Numbered from the stretch's first letter, positions 8,957-17,773 are shown. The stretch is 64,000 nucleotides of DNA from Vibrio hangzhouensis (GCF_900107935.1 NZ_FNVG01000006.1:184944-248943), one strand, 5' to 3'. The notes: generated by a model not told the origin, from the letters alone. Program-made: numbers and translations.

Positions 8957-9364
8957 CTACTTAAGAAAGCCCTCGACTTTTCTGCCACTCAATCCTAACT
9001 TGTGCCAATCTGTCTCTTCTTCGCAAAAAATCTGGGCGTCCAGAGGCTTGGACGGTTCTTGATCCAGACTGCCAGCGGGGACAATCAAGAATCTTCCGTT
9101 TTGAGACAAAAATGGCAACCCCGACCCACAGTCGGTACAGAATACCTTTGAAAATGAACGTGTCGGGTGATCATAGCGTTTAGTGTTCTCTTCCCCCTGA
9201 ATCCATTCTATGTTGTCCGGAGTAGTAAACAGATTGGAAGCGTGAGCCGAGCCTGTCAGCTTTCTGCACTGCTCACAATGGCAAAAGAAAAACTTGCGAA
9301 AGTCATCATTAACTCTAAAAGTGACGTTGCCACAACAGCAGCCACCTGTAAGGGTTCGGGTCAT
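8957..9364 (-). CDS. GFA family zinc protein
   Basis: A 135-aa GFA-domain protein (glutathione-dependent formaldehyde-activating enzyme-like). The zinc cysteines are visible as GGCCCGNV (Cys9-11), FCHCEQC (Cys28, 30, 33) and FCTDCGS in the middle. Length is typical. Family membership is secure. Most GFA proteins have no proven activity, so formaldehyde chemistry should not be assumed. It is the first of a row of small minus-strand genes with separate spacing. Confidence 0.85.
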   Translation of the reverse strand: MTRTLTGGCCCGNVTFRVNDDFRKFFFCHCEQCRKLTGSAHASNLFTTPDNIEWIQGEENTKRYDHPTRSFSKVFCTDCGSGLPFLSQNGRFLIVPAGSLDQEPSKPLDAQIFCEEETDWHKLGLSGRKVEGFLK

Positions 9365-9528
9365 CGTTCTCTCCTTTTAATCTAAATAATCCGGGGCACT
9401 GAGGTAGGTTCCGCACCTCTGACGATGCCAACGCCAACAACACACGTCAATGAAAGCCGACTTTATGAGGAGACTTCTCCTTCTTGGTCGCACTTGGTGT
9501 ATTTATGATTAGTCAGCAACAATCACTC

Positions 9529-10023
9529 TCAGTAGCACTCCTCATAAACCACAGATAAGCCTTCATCATCTTCTGGTGCTTCAAAATACTGTGTCACGTG
9601 ATGAAAAACGGTCTCGGTATCGAAGTGTGCCCGCTCTGGTTGCTCAAGGCGACGTTTAGCAATCTGTTGTAGGCACTGTTCGTCACTGCGAACGAGGTAA
9701 ATCAACGTATGCTCGCAGCCCACTTCGGAGCACAGTTCGGTAAACCACTGCCGTTGCCTGACCGTGTTGGCTGGAAAATCCATAACCACATTGGTGCCAA
9801 CCTCCAGTAGATCCTGAACATGACGTTTTACGAACGGCTTGATTGTGTTCGAATAAATAAGGTAATCATCAAAGGTGTGAATTTGATTGGCAAAGTGAGC
9901 CGACAACCACTCATCTTCAGAAATCAGCACGGCGTTGTTGTCTCTGGCCACCACTTTGGCCTGAGTCGACTTGCCCGCCCCCATCTTGCCACAAAAAAAG
10001 AACAGTTTTCCCTTAGGTATCAT
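9529..10023 (-). CDS. P-loop kinase-like ATPase, 164 aa
   Basis: Starts MIPKGKLFFFCGKMGAGKST with Walker A GKMGAGKST at residues 12-20. An upstream in-frame start (10083) is less likely because AGGAGAG precedes the ATG at 10023. ISEDEWL and LIYLVRSDEQCL fit the AAA_33-type zeta-toxin/kinase-like fold that phosphorylates small molecules. The substrate cannot be read from sequence. No antitoxin partner is adjacent. Confidence 0.75.
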   Translation of the reverse strand: MIPKGKLFFFCGKMGAGKSTQAKVVARDNNAVLISEDEWLSAHFANQIHTFDDYLIYSNTIKPFVKRHVQDLLEVGTNVVMDFPANTVRQRQWFTELCSEVGCEHTLIYLVRSDEQCLQQIAKRRLEQPERAHFDTETVFHHVTQYFEAPEDDEGLSVVYEECY

Positions 10024-10127
10024 CTTCTCTCCTATGAGTGATTCGTAGGACGTCGGTCTCAGTAATCCAATCCGGTTTCCCATGCATGCTCGTTCACACG
10101 TTGGCAGAGCAGGATGAAAAAACCGTG

Positions 10128-10982
10128 TTATCTGTCCGCAGACAAAAGAGTTTCTGCAGCCAGTTTACCCAATGCGTCAGCAGCTAAAGGACTCGCCCCT
10201 GTGATCAATCGACGATCCAGACATACTGCATTATCTGCTTTGGTGTTGACCAGCGTCACCCCCAGTTGTTTTAGATTTTCACTCAGCCCCTGTGTCATTT
10301 TGCCTGGCAAGTAACCAATCAGCGGCGTTTGAGCATCCACCGAATCAGGAAAGACTGCCATCTTGTAGCCCTGATATAGGAAGTCATTCCCGCCCTGCAT
10401 CGTTGATAGCAACGCAGCAGGCCCGTGGCAAATAGAGACAGTGAACAAATCGTGGTCGTGCGCCCAGTGCAGTAATGAGCCAACATTTTCATCCTCAGGC
10501 AGCCCCAACATTGCACCATGGCCTCCTGGCAAAAAAACTGCCGCGTAATCGTCGGCATTGAGTTGGTTATCTTCGATCAGCTGATATAAGTTTTTGGGGT
10601 TATCAAAAGCGGCTTTGTAGTCACTGTAGATAGCTTTCACATGCTCATCTTGCTTAGGAAAAGCCCACATTTCCAATATCGCCGGCTTGCCTGTCGGCGT
10701 GCAGATCTCAAAATCAAAGCCCGCATTTTTAAGATGCAGCATCGGCACCAGAGTCTCAACAGGATGATTACCGGTCGAAAACTGCTTACCGTTCTGCATC
10801 TCCATATTCTTCTGCTCAGTGGCAATGACTAATATTTTTGTCTTACTGCCCGCATAGGGAGGATAGGACACTGCTTTGTAGTCAGTCTTGTCTGAGGTGG
10901 CCAGCTTGAGCGCAAGTTTAGAGGGTGAGTACGACCCATCCGGTTCCTGATGCGGAGCCAGGCCCAACAATTTCTTTAACAT
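10128..10982 (-). CDS. hchA: Hsp31-type glyoxalase III/deglycase HchA (DJ-1/PfpI family)
   Basis: A 284-aa DJ-1 superfamily protein. The nucleophile elbow TVSICHGPAALL places Cys185-His186 at the same number as E. coli Hsp31, with the glutamate in NHPVETLVP (Glu76). Family members convert methylglyoxal to lactate without glutathione and act as holdases. Protein glycation repair has been claimed and disputed. The gene is monocistronic, with ATG 10982 preceded by AAAGGAC. Confidence 0.9.
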   Translation of the reverse strand: MLKKLLGLAPHQEPDGSYSPSKLALKLATSDKTDYKAVSYPPYAGSKTKILVIATEQKNMEMQNGKQFSTGNHPVETLVPMLHLKNAGFDFEICTPTGKPAILEMWAFPKQDEHVKAIYSDYKAAFDNPKNLYQLIEDNQLNADDYAAVFLPGGHGAMLGLPEDENVGSLLHWAHDHDLFTVSICHGPAALLSTMQGGNDFLYQGYKMAVFPDSVDAQTPLIGYLPGKMTQGLSENLKQLGVTLVNTKADNAVCLDRRLITGASPLAADALGKLAAETLLSADR

Positions 10983-11136
10983 AATCGCGTCCTTTCAGTA
11001 TGTTGATTGTTCAGTATAGCTATAAGTTAGAAAGTCAGCGCTAACTATTTGCAAAATAAACAAAATTCTCTCGATGCAATCTCAAAAAAGATTCGTAGCT
11101 ATGGCACGGAGAGAGCAACAGACTCGTTTAGTTGGC

Positions 11137-11538
11137 TCATAATCCCGCCAACGACTCTCGCAGCACATCGATACTTTGTATCCCCAGTTCACTGCTCACC
11201 CAACCGAACTGGTCACCATCGAAACGGGGGAAAATGTGCAGATGATAATGGCTTAGTTCATTACACGTGCCGTTATTTTGAATAAACGACATGCCATCGG
11301 GGTTAAACTTGTTCACTATTTTGTGATACAGATCGCGAGCGACGTGTTGTATCTCATCGTGTACAGCAACTGGTAGGTCAATAAAGGATCCATAGGGCTG
11401 AGTAGGACAAATGAGTATATGTCCAAAATTGATAGGATCGTGGTCAGCGAAGGCAATAACATGTTCAGATTCATACACAATTACTGCTTCAATGTCGCGG
11501 GATACGATTTGCTCCACGATGGTCTTTGACTTAACCAA
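11137..11538 (-). CDS. HIT family hydrolase
   Basis: A 133-aa histidine-triad protein with HYHLHIFPR (His97, His99, His101) near the C-terminus and NFGHILICP upstream, as in nucleotide hydrolases of the HIT superfamily. Only a TTG start at 11538 fits the frame upstream of the conserved region, with GGTGA at moderate spacing. The exact substrate is unknown; HINT-like AMP-lysine/phosphoramidate hydrolysis or a Fhit-like activity are possible. Confidence 0.85.
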   Translation of the reverse strand: MVKSKTIVEQIVSRDIEAVIVYESEHVIAFADHDPINFGHILICPTQPYGSFIDLPVAVHDEIQHVARDLYHKIVNKFNPDGMSFIQNNGTCNELSHYHLHIFPRFDGDQFGWVSSELGIQSIDVLRESLAGL

Positions 11539-11579
11539 TGATGTTCACCCTGGGCCGGTTTGCCACTTATTGTTGATTT

Positions 11580-11795
11580 TTATTTCCAGCCGTGTAGCCA
11601 GATTTCCTCACGCTTTAGTTCCCGCCAGTCAATGGCGTATTCATTTTTGGTAAGGACAGCTTGCAGCTTACACAGCACCACAATTCCCTCTTCGTCAAAC
11701 TCCACTTCTGACACCATAAAATGCTTCTCGCGATTCATCGGTTTAACGGCGGTCCATTTGCTGTTACGTAACTTATTGGGATTAATTCGATTCAT
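11580..11795 (-). CDS. TIGR02450-type small Trp-containing protein
   Basis: A 71-aa protein, MNRINPNKLRNSKWTAV followed by PMNREKHFMVSEV and IDWRELKREEIWLHGW. The pattern matches the TIGR02450/DUF2389 family of small bacterial proteins of unknown function. ATG 11795 is chosen over GTG 11801 because GGAG is five bases upstream. Confidence 0.75.
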   Translation of the reverse strand: MNRINPNKLRNSKWTAVKPMNREKHFMVSEVEFDEEGIVVLCKLQAVLTKNEYAIDWRELKREEIWLHGWK

Positions 11796-11906
11796 ATTCA
11801 CTCCGTAACACTCTGACGATAGTTGGAAAACCGTCTAATTTTACGGACTACTGGCGTGGCAGGTTCAGTGTTATACAATGCTGAATCCGCTACAGCTGAC
11901 TATTTT

Positions 11907-12359
11907 TTAACCAGCGGTCAGAGAAATACTCATCACTGAGTGTCCGGGTTCACTCTGCGCTTCGATTTGCCGCCAACCTAGTCGCTTATAGAAATCGGGA
12001 ATATGAGTGTACGCCAAGAGCTCAGAATACCCCTGGCCTGCCGCCTCATTGATAGCATTCGCTATCAATCTGCGTGCCGCCCCACTGCCCCGAAACCCTG
12101 ATACAACGAATAGCGCATTGACCCACAAAGCATCATGACAGGCATTTGGATGCGGATAAAAAGTGAACGCCAAACCGCCCACCAACTGCTCATTTGAGAT
12201 TGCAGCAACAGGACGCAAAAGTTCAGAACTGTATCCGTCAAACGTAAAATCCGGCCATTGTGACTGAAACAAAGCTTCAAGTTCATCCAGCATGACTGCC
12301 CCCGGCTTACACTCGGCCAGTACTATCGGCATCACTTCTGGCTCATTGCGCCTATTCAT
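11907..12359 (-). CDS. GNAT family N-acetyltransferase
   Basis: A 150-aa acetyl-CoA-dependent acetyltransferase fold. The acetyl-CoA loop is GFRGSGAARRLIANAI (residues about 97-112), preceded by the beta-4 strand LWVNALFVVS and followed by ELLAYTHIPDFYKRLGW. The start at ATG 12359 has AGAGGAG upstream. The substrate is unknown. Confidence 0.85.
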   Translation of the reverse strand: MNRRNEPEVMPIVLAECKPGAVMLDELEALFQSQWPDFTFDGYSSELLRPVAAISNEQLVGGLAFTFYPHPNACHDALWVNALFVVSGFRGSGAARRLIANAINEAAGQGYSELLAYTHIPDFYKRLGWRQIEAQSEPGHSVMSISLTAG

Positions 12360-12397
12360 GCCACTCCTCTGTTAATGAGCAAAATCTCCTGAACCGG

Positions 12398-12667
12398 TTA
12401 CGGCAGATGGATTTCCACGTTTTCACGTATATAAGTGGGTACTGAGAGCAGTTCATCCAGATCTTTGTATTTTGACTGTTTTGGCATCCTCTCAACCACC
12501 GCACTCAGTTCTTGATAACTAATGCCGACCACTCTGCACGCTGTCATAAGCCCATCAATAAAGCTCTTTTTCTCTCGTTTTGCCTGCAGATCACAAGCAG
12601 GAATAGAAGTGTATTTATCGCACTCTTTGGCTAACAATGCCAACAACTCAGCTTTTTGTGATTGCAT
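12398..12667 (-). CDS. Hypothetical protein, 89 aa
   Basis: Not recognised. Soluble, mainly helical, rich in Lys and Glu, with two cysteines (Cys15, Cys25) and a third in ACRVVG. It begins at an ATG with weak ribosome-site support. It sits 38 bp downstream... of nothing on its strand and 38 bp before the GNAT start, so co-transcription with the acetyltransferase is plausible. Confidence 0.5.
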   Translation of the reverse strand: MQSQKAELLALLAKECDKYTSIPACDLQAKREKKSFIDGLMTACRVVGISYQELSAVVERMPKQSKYKDLDELLSVPTYIRENVEIHLP

Positions 12668-12944
12668 AGGCCGCCCTGTTTTGGAATGAATCTCATAGAA
12701 TTATCGGTGAGTTACGGGGTAATTTCCGAGATATGGGTCTAAGGGTGACAAACTCACGGTTAACTTTCCCCCAGGGGAGTGAAAGCATAAGCGTCGGCTG
12801 ATTGCTCAGTTTGAATTTTAACGGTTTAAATCTTGAGGTACTTCTCCTGTCTGGCCCTCAACCTACTGTCACATTTGACAATTTTCTCTGCCTTATCTAG
12901 AGTGCCACACTTCATCAATCCTAGTAACACAATAGGAAGGCCGG

Positions 12945-14177
12945 ATGTCAGGCTCACTTTTCAACGATCGTATTATCCAAAGCGCACTCGACTTAGACGT
13001 CTATAAAATCAATATGATGTTTGCCGCTTTCACGCACTACCCACACACGACCGTGCGTTATGAACTAATAGTGCGCTCCAAAGAAAACCTGTCTGATCTG
13101 CAAAGCCTGATTGAAAAGGAAGTGAATGCCCTGTCCGAGTGTCAGTTCACACCCAGCGAGCTAACATACCTTGAGCAGAAGGCGCCTTACTTAAGCGCTG
13201 ACTTCATCGATTATTTGTCCCGCTTCAAATTTGCTCCCCAACAGCAAGTGACGGTTTCGCAAAACAGCGGACAGCTCAGTGTGTCAGTTAAAGGTCTGTG
13301 GCATGAAACGATTCTGTACGAAACTCTGATCATGAGCATCATCTCTGAAGTTCGCAATCGCCAGCGTTGGAGCCAGATCCCCTATAGCCAGTTCGCGAGC
13401 ACACTCAAGAAAAAGGTCATAGAATTGAAGTCTCAGCTCAATAGACGCGCCATCACCAATTTTCAGTTTTCCGAGATGGGCAGTCGCCGCCGTTTTAGCG
13501 CTCAGATCCAACAGGATGTGGTCGACTACCTGAGTCAACAGGTCCCTGCTCTGATGTCAGGCACCAGCAACTATCATCTCGCAAAACGCTTTAATCTGAC
13601 GCCTATCGGCACTGTGGCCCATGAATGGTTTATGGCTCATCAGGCGCTCGCTGCGCCGCTGAAATCACAGCAAATGGCATTGGATTTATGGCAGTCTACC
13701 TTTAACGGCAAACTGGGCATTGCGCTGACGGATACCATTGGGATTGATGCTTTTCTGAAGGACTTCGACTCAGAGCGCGCTAACAGCTATGCTGGCGTAC
13801 GCCACGACTCTGGCAGTCCTTTTCAATGGGGGGATAAAATGATCGCCCATTACCAGTCACTGGGCATCGACCCAATGTCAAAAACACTGATCTTTACCGA
13901 CGGATTGGATTTCGCCACTGCGCTGGATATCTGCGACTACTTCGCAGGGAGAACCAACATCAGCTTTGGAATCGGCACCTTTCTCGCCAGTGATATGGGA
14001 GCCTGGCAAGACGAAACTGGTCACTATCAACCGCTGTCTATCGTCATCAAAATGGCAGAGTGTAACGGCCTGCCCGTCGCTAAAATCAGTGATGAGCCAG
14101 AAAAAGCCATGTGCGAAGATGCTGACTTTCTCACCACGCTCAAACAAAGTTTTGGCTTGTCGCATTCATCCCATTAG
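12945..14177 (+). CDS. pncB: Nicotinate phosphoribosyltransferase PncB
   Basis: Makes nicotinate mononucleotide from nicotinate and PRPP with ATP in the NAD salvage pathway. The phosphorylated histidine is His226 in IGTVAHEWF. ALTDTIGIDAFLKDF and YAGVRHDSGSP (phosphoribosyl binding) follow, as does FGIGTFLASD. Length 410 aa is slightly above E. coli PncB (400). It is the only plus-strand gene in an otherwise minus-strand accessory block and follows AGGAAGGCC. The 277-bp gap upstream (12668-12944) holds its promoter but no motif I can name. Confidence 0.93.
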   Translation: MSGSLFNDRIIQSALDLDVYKINMMFAAFTHYPHTTVRYELIVRSKENLSDLQSLIEKEVNALSECQFTPSELTYLEQKAPYLSADFIDYLSRFKFAPQQQVTVSQNSGQLSVSVKGLWHETILYETLIMSIISEVRNRQRWSQIPYSQFASTLKKKVIELKSQLNRRAITNFQFSEMGSRRRFSAQIQQDVVDYLSQQVPALMSGTSNYHLAKRFNLTPIGTVAHEWFMAHQALAAPLKSQQMALDLWQSTFNGKLGIALTDTIGIDAFLKDFDSERANSYAGVRHDSGSPFQWGDKMIAHYQSLGIDPMSKTLIFTDGLDFATALDICDYFAGRTNISFGIGTFLASDMGAWQDETGHYQPLSIVIKMAECNGLPVAKISDEPEKAMCEDADFLTTLKQSFGLSHSSH

Positions 14178-14221
14178 CGCATTACCTGTTTATTTTAGAG
14201 GAAGCCGTTTGTTAAACCAGG

Positions 14222-14677
14222 TTACTCCGGCGATTCTATATCCATCGGCGTGAAATTTGTTTTGAACGTGAACGCATGTGGGGTGTCGCCGTGTTGTCTT
14301 AGGTGCTCCAGACGCGCCAATGCTTCCTCTGTGGTCGGGATGTGGCCGTCCTCAACCCACCACAACACATAGGTATCTTCGGCGAGACGATGAAACCACT
14401 CACTTTTGCGACGCATGAAGTCTCTGTGGTGGGTTCTGAACATAAAGTTCTTTAGCGTATCCACCGACTCCCAAACAGACATATTAATAATCATATTCGG
14501 ATCGTCGAATAGCTTGATATTCGTGGCATCACCGGCTTCGTCCTTCAGCCGCCAAATAAACCCTTCACTGCTCTCGGCAATACCATTGACTAAATCCAGG
14601 TTGTCTACGAACTCTTTGATTTCCGGCGCGTCCAGCGGGTACTTGGCCAGTGCGATATTAAGTTGTGCTAGTTTCAT
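14222..14677 (-). CDS. DUF3291 protein (dimeric alpha-beta barrel)
   Basis: A 151-aa protein with the DUF3291 signature: MKLAQLNIALAKYPLD, FIWRLKDEAGDAT, MIINMSVWESVDTLKNFM and HRDFMRRKSEWFHRL. ATG 14677 is preferred over 14686 because AAGGA overlaps the upstream ATG and is well spaced for this one. The fold resembles antibiotic-biosynthesis monooxygenases. The function is unknown. Confidence 0.85.
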   Translation of the reverse strand: MKLAQLNIALAKYPLDAPEIKEFVDNLDLVNGIAESSEGFIWRLKDEAGDATNIKLFDDPNMIINMSVWESVDTLKNFMFRTHHRDFMRRKSEWFHRLAEDTYVLWWVEDGHIPTTEEALARLEHLRQHGDTPHAFTFKTNFTPMDIESPE

Positions 14678-14737
14678 GGTGTCCATTCCTTGAATAGTTG
14701 TGGCTATGGGCGGTGTCTCGCTTACTGCAGATCCCCG

Positions 14738-15271
14738 TTATGTACCAAGCTTATCGACAAACGCCTTTGCCTTTTTAGGGCTTGTGATGCGGATAAAATT
14801 GATATGGCGATATTCGGGATTTGACATCGCCTGTTGATAGCGAACCCGATTACTTTTGTAGGTTTTCAGTGTCCACAGAATCACCGAATCTTTGCTCAGA
14901 AACGATTTTCGGAACGACTCGACATTTCCGGTCTGAGGCCACAACTCTTGTTTGGTGATCGAACGCAGAAAAGCCCTTTTTACCGCCTGATACAAGGTCC
15001 TCGAAAATGAGTAATCAATCCATACTACCGTATCAACGTGCTGCCACTTGATGGGCACTGTGCGATTGTAGTTGCCATCGAGTACCCAGAGTTCATCGGC
15101 TAACTTGCTTTCCAGAGTGGCGAAAAATTCCTGATCCGTAGACTCCTGCCAATTGGGCTTCCAGAACATGGCATCCATTTCCAGATGAGGATAATTCAAC
15201 TTATCCGCCAGCATCCGGCTGAACGTACTCTTACCGCTTCCACTGGTACCAACAACGTTAATCTTCTTCAT
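14738..15271 (-). CDS. Adenylate kinase-like P-loop protein
   Basis: A 177-aa protein starting MKKINVVGTSGSGKST, with Walker A at residues 8-16, followed by LNYPHLEMDAMFWKPNW and WVLDGNYNRT. This is the FlaR/AAA-type small kinase pattern often annotated as adenylate kinase or shikimate kinase-like. The upstream in-frame extension to 15394 is not conserved-looking. The biological substrate is unknown. Confidence 0.75.
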   Translation of the reverse strand: MKKINVVGTSGSGKSTFSRMLADKLNYPHLEMDAMFWKPNWQESTDQEFFATLESKLADELWVLDGNYNRTVPIKWQHVDTVVWIDYSFSRTLYQAVKRAFLRSITKQELWPQTGNVESFRKSFLSKDSVILWTLKTYKSNRVRYQQAMSNPEYRHINFIRITSPKKAKAFVDKLGT

Positions 15272-15405
15272 GCTTTTACCTGTTATTCTTCGAGTACGGG
15301 ACGCATAAACGTCAGCACGGTTTTGTTTTACGGTGAATGAATGGTTGAGTAAAAGGGCTTTAATCACTGTGGTTGTGCAAAACAAAAGTGCCAAAGCCCT
15401 ACTGG

Positions 15406-15804
15406 TTAATTGAGTGATTTTTTACGATGCTTTTGAGCATTGTAGGTTGAAAAGAACGCCATAAAGGCAATGAAAGCCAAAGCAACCAACATCTGAACCA
15501 AACCATTCAGACTTTGGACAAACTCTGTGTCTTCAAAGAAGGTGGCACTGTGGACTGATAAAATCCCTGCAAAAACAGGATACCATTTACTCTCCGGGTC
15601 GAAGCCCGTCCCTCCAAACCTCATCGCCAAGTAATGAAAAAACACCGCCGTTGCACAATGCAGTACAAGTAGAGCCAAACTAAGCGTCAGTATGAAGACA
15701 AAATACTCTTCTTGCATTGATGCCAAGTACCAAACAGCTATGGCCTTAATAACAAACGCTACGGCCACACCGCGTAAAAAATATTCGTTGGTTGAATCTA
15801 GCAT
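15406..15804 (-). CDS. Hypothetical four-helix membrane protein, 132 aa
   Basis: Not recognised. Four hydrophobic segments (about residues 10-28, 35-58, 76-90 and 103-120) and a basic C-terminus (KHRKKSLN) suggest an inner-membrane protein with the tail in the cytoplasm. AAAGGAC precedes ATG 15804. The 229-bp gap beyond it (15805-16033) has two dyads (TTAGCC...GGCTAA and GATGTT...CAACATC) of unknown role. Confidence 0.55.
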   Translation of the reverse strand: MLDSTNEYFLRGVAVAFVIKAIAVWYLASMQEEYFVFILTLSLALLVLHCATAVFFHYLAMRFGGTGFDPESKWYPVFAGILSVHSATFFEDTEFVQSLNGLVQMLVALAFIAFMAFFSTYNAQKHRKKSLN

Positions 15805-16033
15805 TTTTAGTCCTTTAAAAAGATCCGTGATGAAAATAGTCCAGTGGATTATTTAGCCTTGCCATATTGTGGCTAAGATGTTGGGTTAATGGGCAACATC
15901 GTATTAAGTATTGAGCGATACACCATCCTAATTAATCCTATATTCCATAATCACATCCGTTTAAATCTCCCAACGCGAATCTACCATATGCGCTTTGTAT
16001 AGTTAGACTTCGACTTGATAAAGTGGGTTAGCT

Positions 16034-16351
16034 TTAAACACCTGACTTTCTCTTCACCTCATTATTGTAATTAATGATTGCATCGATTACATTCTGGCAC
16101 TTTTGAATACCAACGCGATTATGGTTGACTGCATTAACAAGATCACTAACAGTGTCACCATGATTCAAAACTGCCGGTTCAGCGCACTGCTCAACAAGCA
16201 GAGAGTCAGGGATAGTGACGTATATATTAATAGTCTTTTCCACAACAACTGGTTCAGGGGCCGGTAACCTGTTTGTTGTACATGCCGTTAGCGTTGTAAG
16301 CATCAACAATAGAATTGGGGATCTGGTACTCAAGTAGTTTAGCTTCAGCAA
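16034..16351 (-). CDS. Rz1-like outer-membrane spanin lipoprotein
   Basis: A 105-aa lipoprotein with a lipobox LTAC (Cys24), a short proline stretch right after it (LPAPEP), then VEQCAEPAV and KCQNVIDAI with paired cysteines, as in LysC/Rz1-type o-spanins of tailed phages. Its first 98 bases overlap the end of the Rz-like gene in another frame, the classic nested spanin layout. The start is uncertain: TTG at 16351 or a later TTG. No holin or endolysin is nearby. See the attC entry just upstream. Confidence 0.7.
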   Translation of the reverse strand: MLKLNYLSTRSPILLLMLTTLTACTTNRLPAPEPVVVEKTINIYVTIPDSLLVEQCAEPAVLNHGDTVSDLVNAVNHNRVGIQKCQNVIDAIINYNNEVKRKSGV

Positions 16352-16688
16352 TATTCAATTCCTTCTTTATCTCAATTAATTTCTTACTAAACACTGTGTT
16401 TTGCTTGTCGAGGTTTCTATTTTTATTTCGCAACTCATTTACTTCTGAATCAGCAGTAGAGTGTAGTTCCCTATAGTTCTTGTACTGCAATTTAGTCGCT
16501 TCAAGTGTATCGTGCATGCTCTTCAAGTTGCCTTTCAAAATGGAATTATTGGCTTCCAATTGAACCACTTGCGCTCTATAACCTGAAAGCTCTTGCTCTT
16601 TTTGGTAGAGTGAATACGACAAGTAAGAGAATAATACCGCCAAACCAACGTAAAAATAGAGCTTGATACTCGAAAATGAGCCTAACAC
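16254..16688 (-). CDS. Rz-like inner-membrane spanin
   Basis: A 144-aa protein with one N-terminal membrane helix (about residues 8-27) and then a long charged coiled coil (residues about 30-125, rich in Leu, Glu, Asn, Lys). This is the i-spanin architecture. It starts at GTG 16688 with a strong AAGGAGA six bases upstream, and overlaps the Rz1-like gene. Spanins fuse inner and outer membranes in the last step of phage lysis; here the pair is separated from any phage gene. It begins about 48 bp from an integron attC site, suggesting cassette carriage. Confidence 0.72.
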   Translation of the reverse strand: MLGSFSSIKLYFYVGLAVLFSYLSYSLYQKEQELSGYRAQVVQLEANNSILKGNLKSMHDTLEATKLQYKNYRELHSTADSEVNELRNKNRNLDKQNTVFSKKLIEIKKELNIAEAKLLEYQIPNSIVDAYNANGMYNKQVTGP

Positions 16689-16736
16689 AAATTATCTCCT
16701 TAATATGTAAGTCTCGCATTTTTGTTCATGCATTAG

Positions 16737-16861
16737 CTATAACGCCCATTTAAGTATCCCGAAACACACTAGCTAATTTTCCGCATCCCACCGTAAACAC
16801 GCAACCCGACGCAAACCAAAAGTGCTGAGCTTTGAGGGTCTGCTTAAATTGTTTGTTATGA
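16737..16861 (-). repeat. Integron attC site (VCR-like), attC-2
   Basis: Read on the minus strand it begins ATAACAAACAATTTAAGCAG and ends ACTTAAATGGGCGTTATAGC about 125 bases on. The ends are imperfectly complementary, as in Vibrio VCR/VPR attC sites. The stop codon of the 16856 gene lies inside its first bases, typical of gene cassettes. Confidence 0.8.
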
Positions 16862-17278
16862 CACTATGGTTTGAAAATATAAACCACAAGCCAAAATGAT
16901 GCACATATCTAAAACATGGAATAGACGTACGCCCGGCACCAATACTGATTCAGTCGGCTTCTCTGGGTTATAGTAGACTTCAGTTTCCCCTACTTTAATG
17001 TAGAGTCTTTTAAATATTGCAAACCAAGTATCTAGTGTGGCATAAGCTATTTTATTTGATTCCAGCTCTTCACCATTAACCCAATAGGTATAACGCACTT
17101 TTGCTTTCAGTGTTCCTTCGCTCGGACCACCTAGTCCAGTTTCGCTACTTAGAACCATACCTTTAGCCTTGTTCCAACTTTTAGCCTTCACATTTTTAAG
17201 TAGATAATGAAGCTCTAGTAAAAACGCAAATACAAGCATTGTATATAAAAACAGTATATTCCAGTTGATATTTTCCAC
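16856..17278 (-). CDS. DUF3592 membrane protein, integron cassette gene
   Basis: A 140-aa protein with an N-terminal membrane helix (residues 7-27), a beta-rich middle (KVRYTYWVNGEELESNKIAY...GETEVYYNPEKPTESVL) and a C-terminal hydrophobic helix, the DUF3592 arrangement. GTG 17278 follows a strong AAGGAGG. It lies exactly between attC-1 and attC-2 with the stop codon inside attC-2, so it is a one-gene cassette. The function is unknown. Confidence 0.75.
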   Translation of the reverse strand: MENINWNILFLYTMLVFAFLLELHYLLKNVKAKSWNKAKGMVLSSETGLGGPSEGTLKAKVRYTYWVNGEELESNKIAYATLDTWFAIFKRLYIKVGETEVYYNPEKPTESVLVPGVRLFHVLDMCIILACGLYFQTIVS

Positions 17279-17303
17279 TCTAACCTCCTTATTTTACGAG
17301 TGT

Positions 17304-17425
17304 CATAACGCTTTGCTAAGTTGCAGCTAACGACTACGACTCTCAAGCAAAGCCACCTTAATAACTGAACTCAACCAAACCGAAACCGCCAAGCGTTAGC
17401 TGTCTGCTTGAGCAATTTGTTATGT
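17304..17425 (-). repeat. Integron attC site (VCR-like), attC-1
   Basis: Minus-strand reading starts CATAACAAATTGCTCAAGCA, contains AACGCTTGGCGGTTTC (very close to VCR AACGCGTGGCGTTTC), and ends TAGCAAAGCGTTATGACAC. An internal 9-bp inverted repeat, CAGCTAACG / CGTTAGCTG, is perfect. It follows the stop of the 17420 gene. Confidence 0.87.
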
Positions 17426-17758
17426 GTGCTCTTCGTTTATGCCATTAATGCGCCACAGCCAATAAATATGTGGTGCTAAAGCAATTAGTATCAAGAAAGT
17501 ATCACTGACACTAAACGCTATTGTTAGTAGAGTAATAGCGACCCAAATTAGCTTAAAACGAAAAACTGACCACATTTCTAAAATAACAGTGTAATAGCAA
17601 ATTGCAGCTGGAAGCCACACGACTAAATAAATGGATAGCATTAAGTTGCTAGTCGATACTTCGTGTTCACCATATACGATGCCAATTACTACAAGAGCAA
17701 TATAAAGTATTAAACCGCTAGCGACTAGCCAATAGTATTGTAACCCGTTAATTTTCAT
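17420..17758 (-). CDS. Hypothetical membrane protein, integron cassette gene
   Basis: A 112-aa protein starting MKINGLQYYWLVASG, with about four hydrophobic segments and a C-terminal INGINEEHT. The start at ATG 17758 (CAGGGA upstream) is preferred to the in-frame extension to 17854, which would run through a possible attC. Its stop lies in attC-1. It is an orphan-type cassette protein, not recognised. Confidence 0.6.
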   Translation of the reverse strand: MKINGLQYYWLVASGLILYIALVVIGIVYGEHEVSTSNLMLSIYLVVWLPAAICYYTVILEMWSVFRFKLIWVAITLLTIAFSVSDTFLILIALAPHIYWLWRINGINEEHT

Positions 17759-17773
17759 GTGATATCCCTGCAC

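Noticed and set aside
15841..15895. attC site downstream of the Rz1 gene
   Set aside because: Two short dyads are present but no RYYYAAC/GTTRRRY pair or VCR-like blocks, so the cassette end could not be placed.
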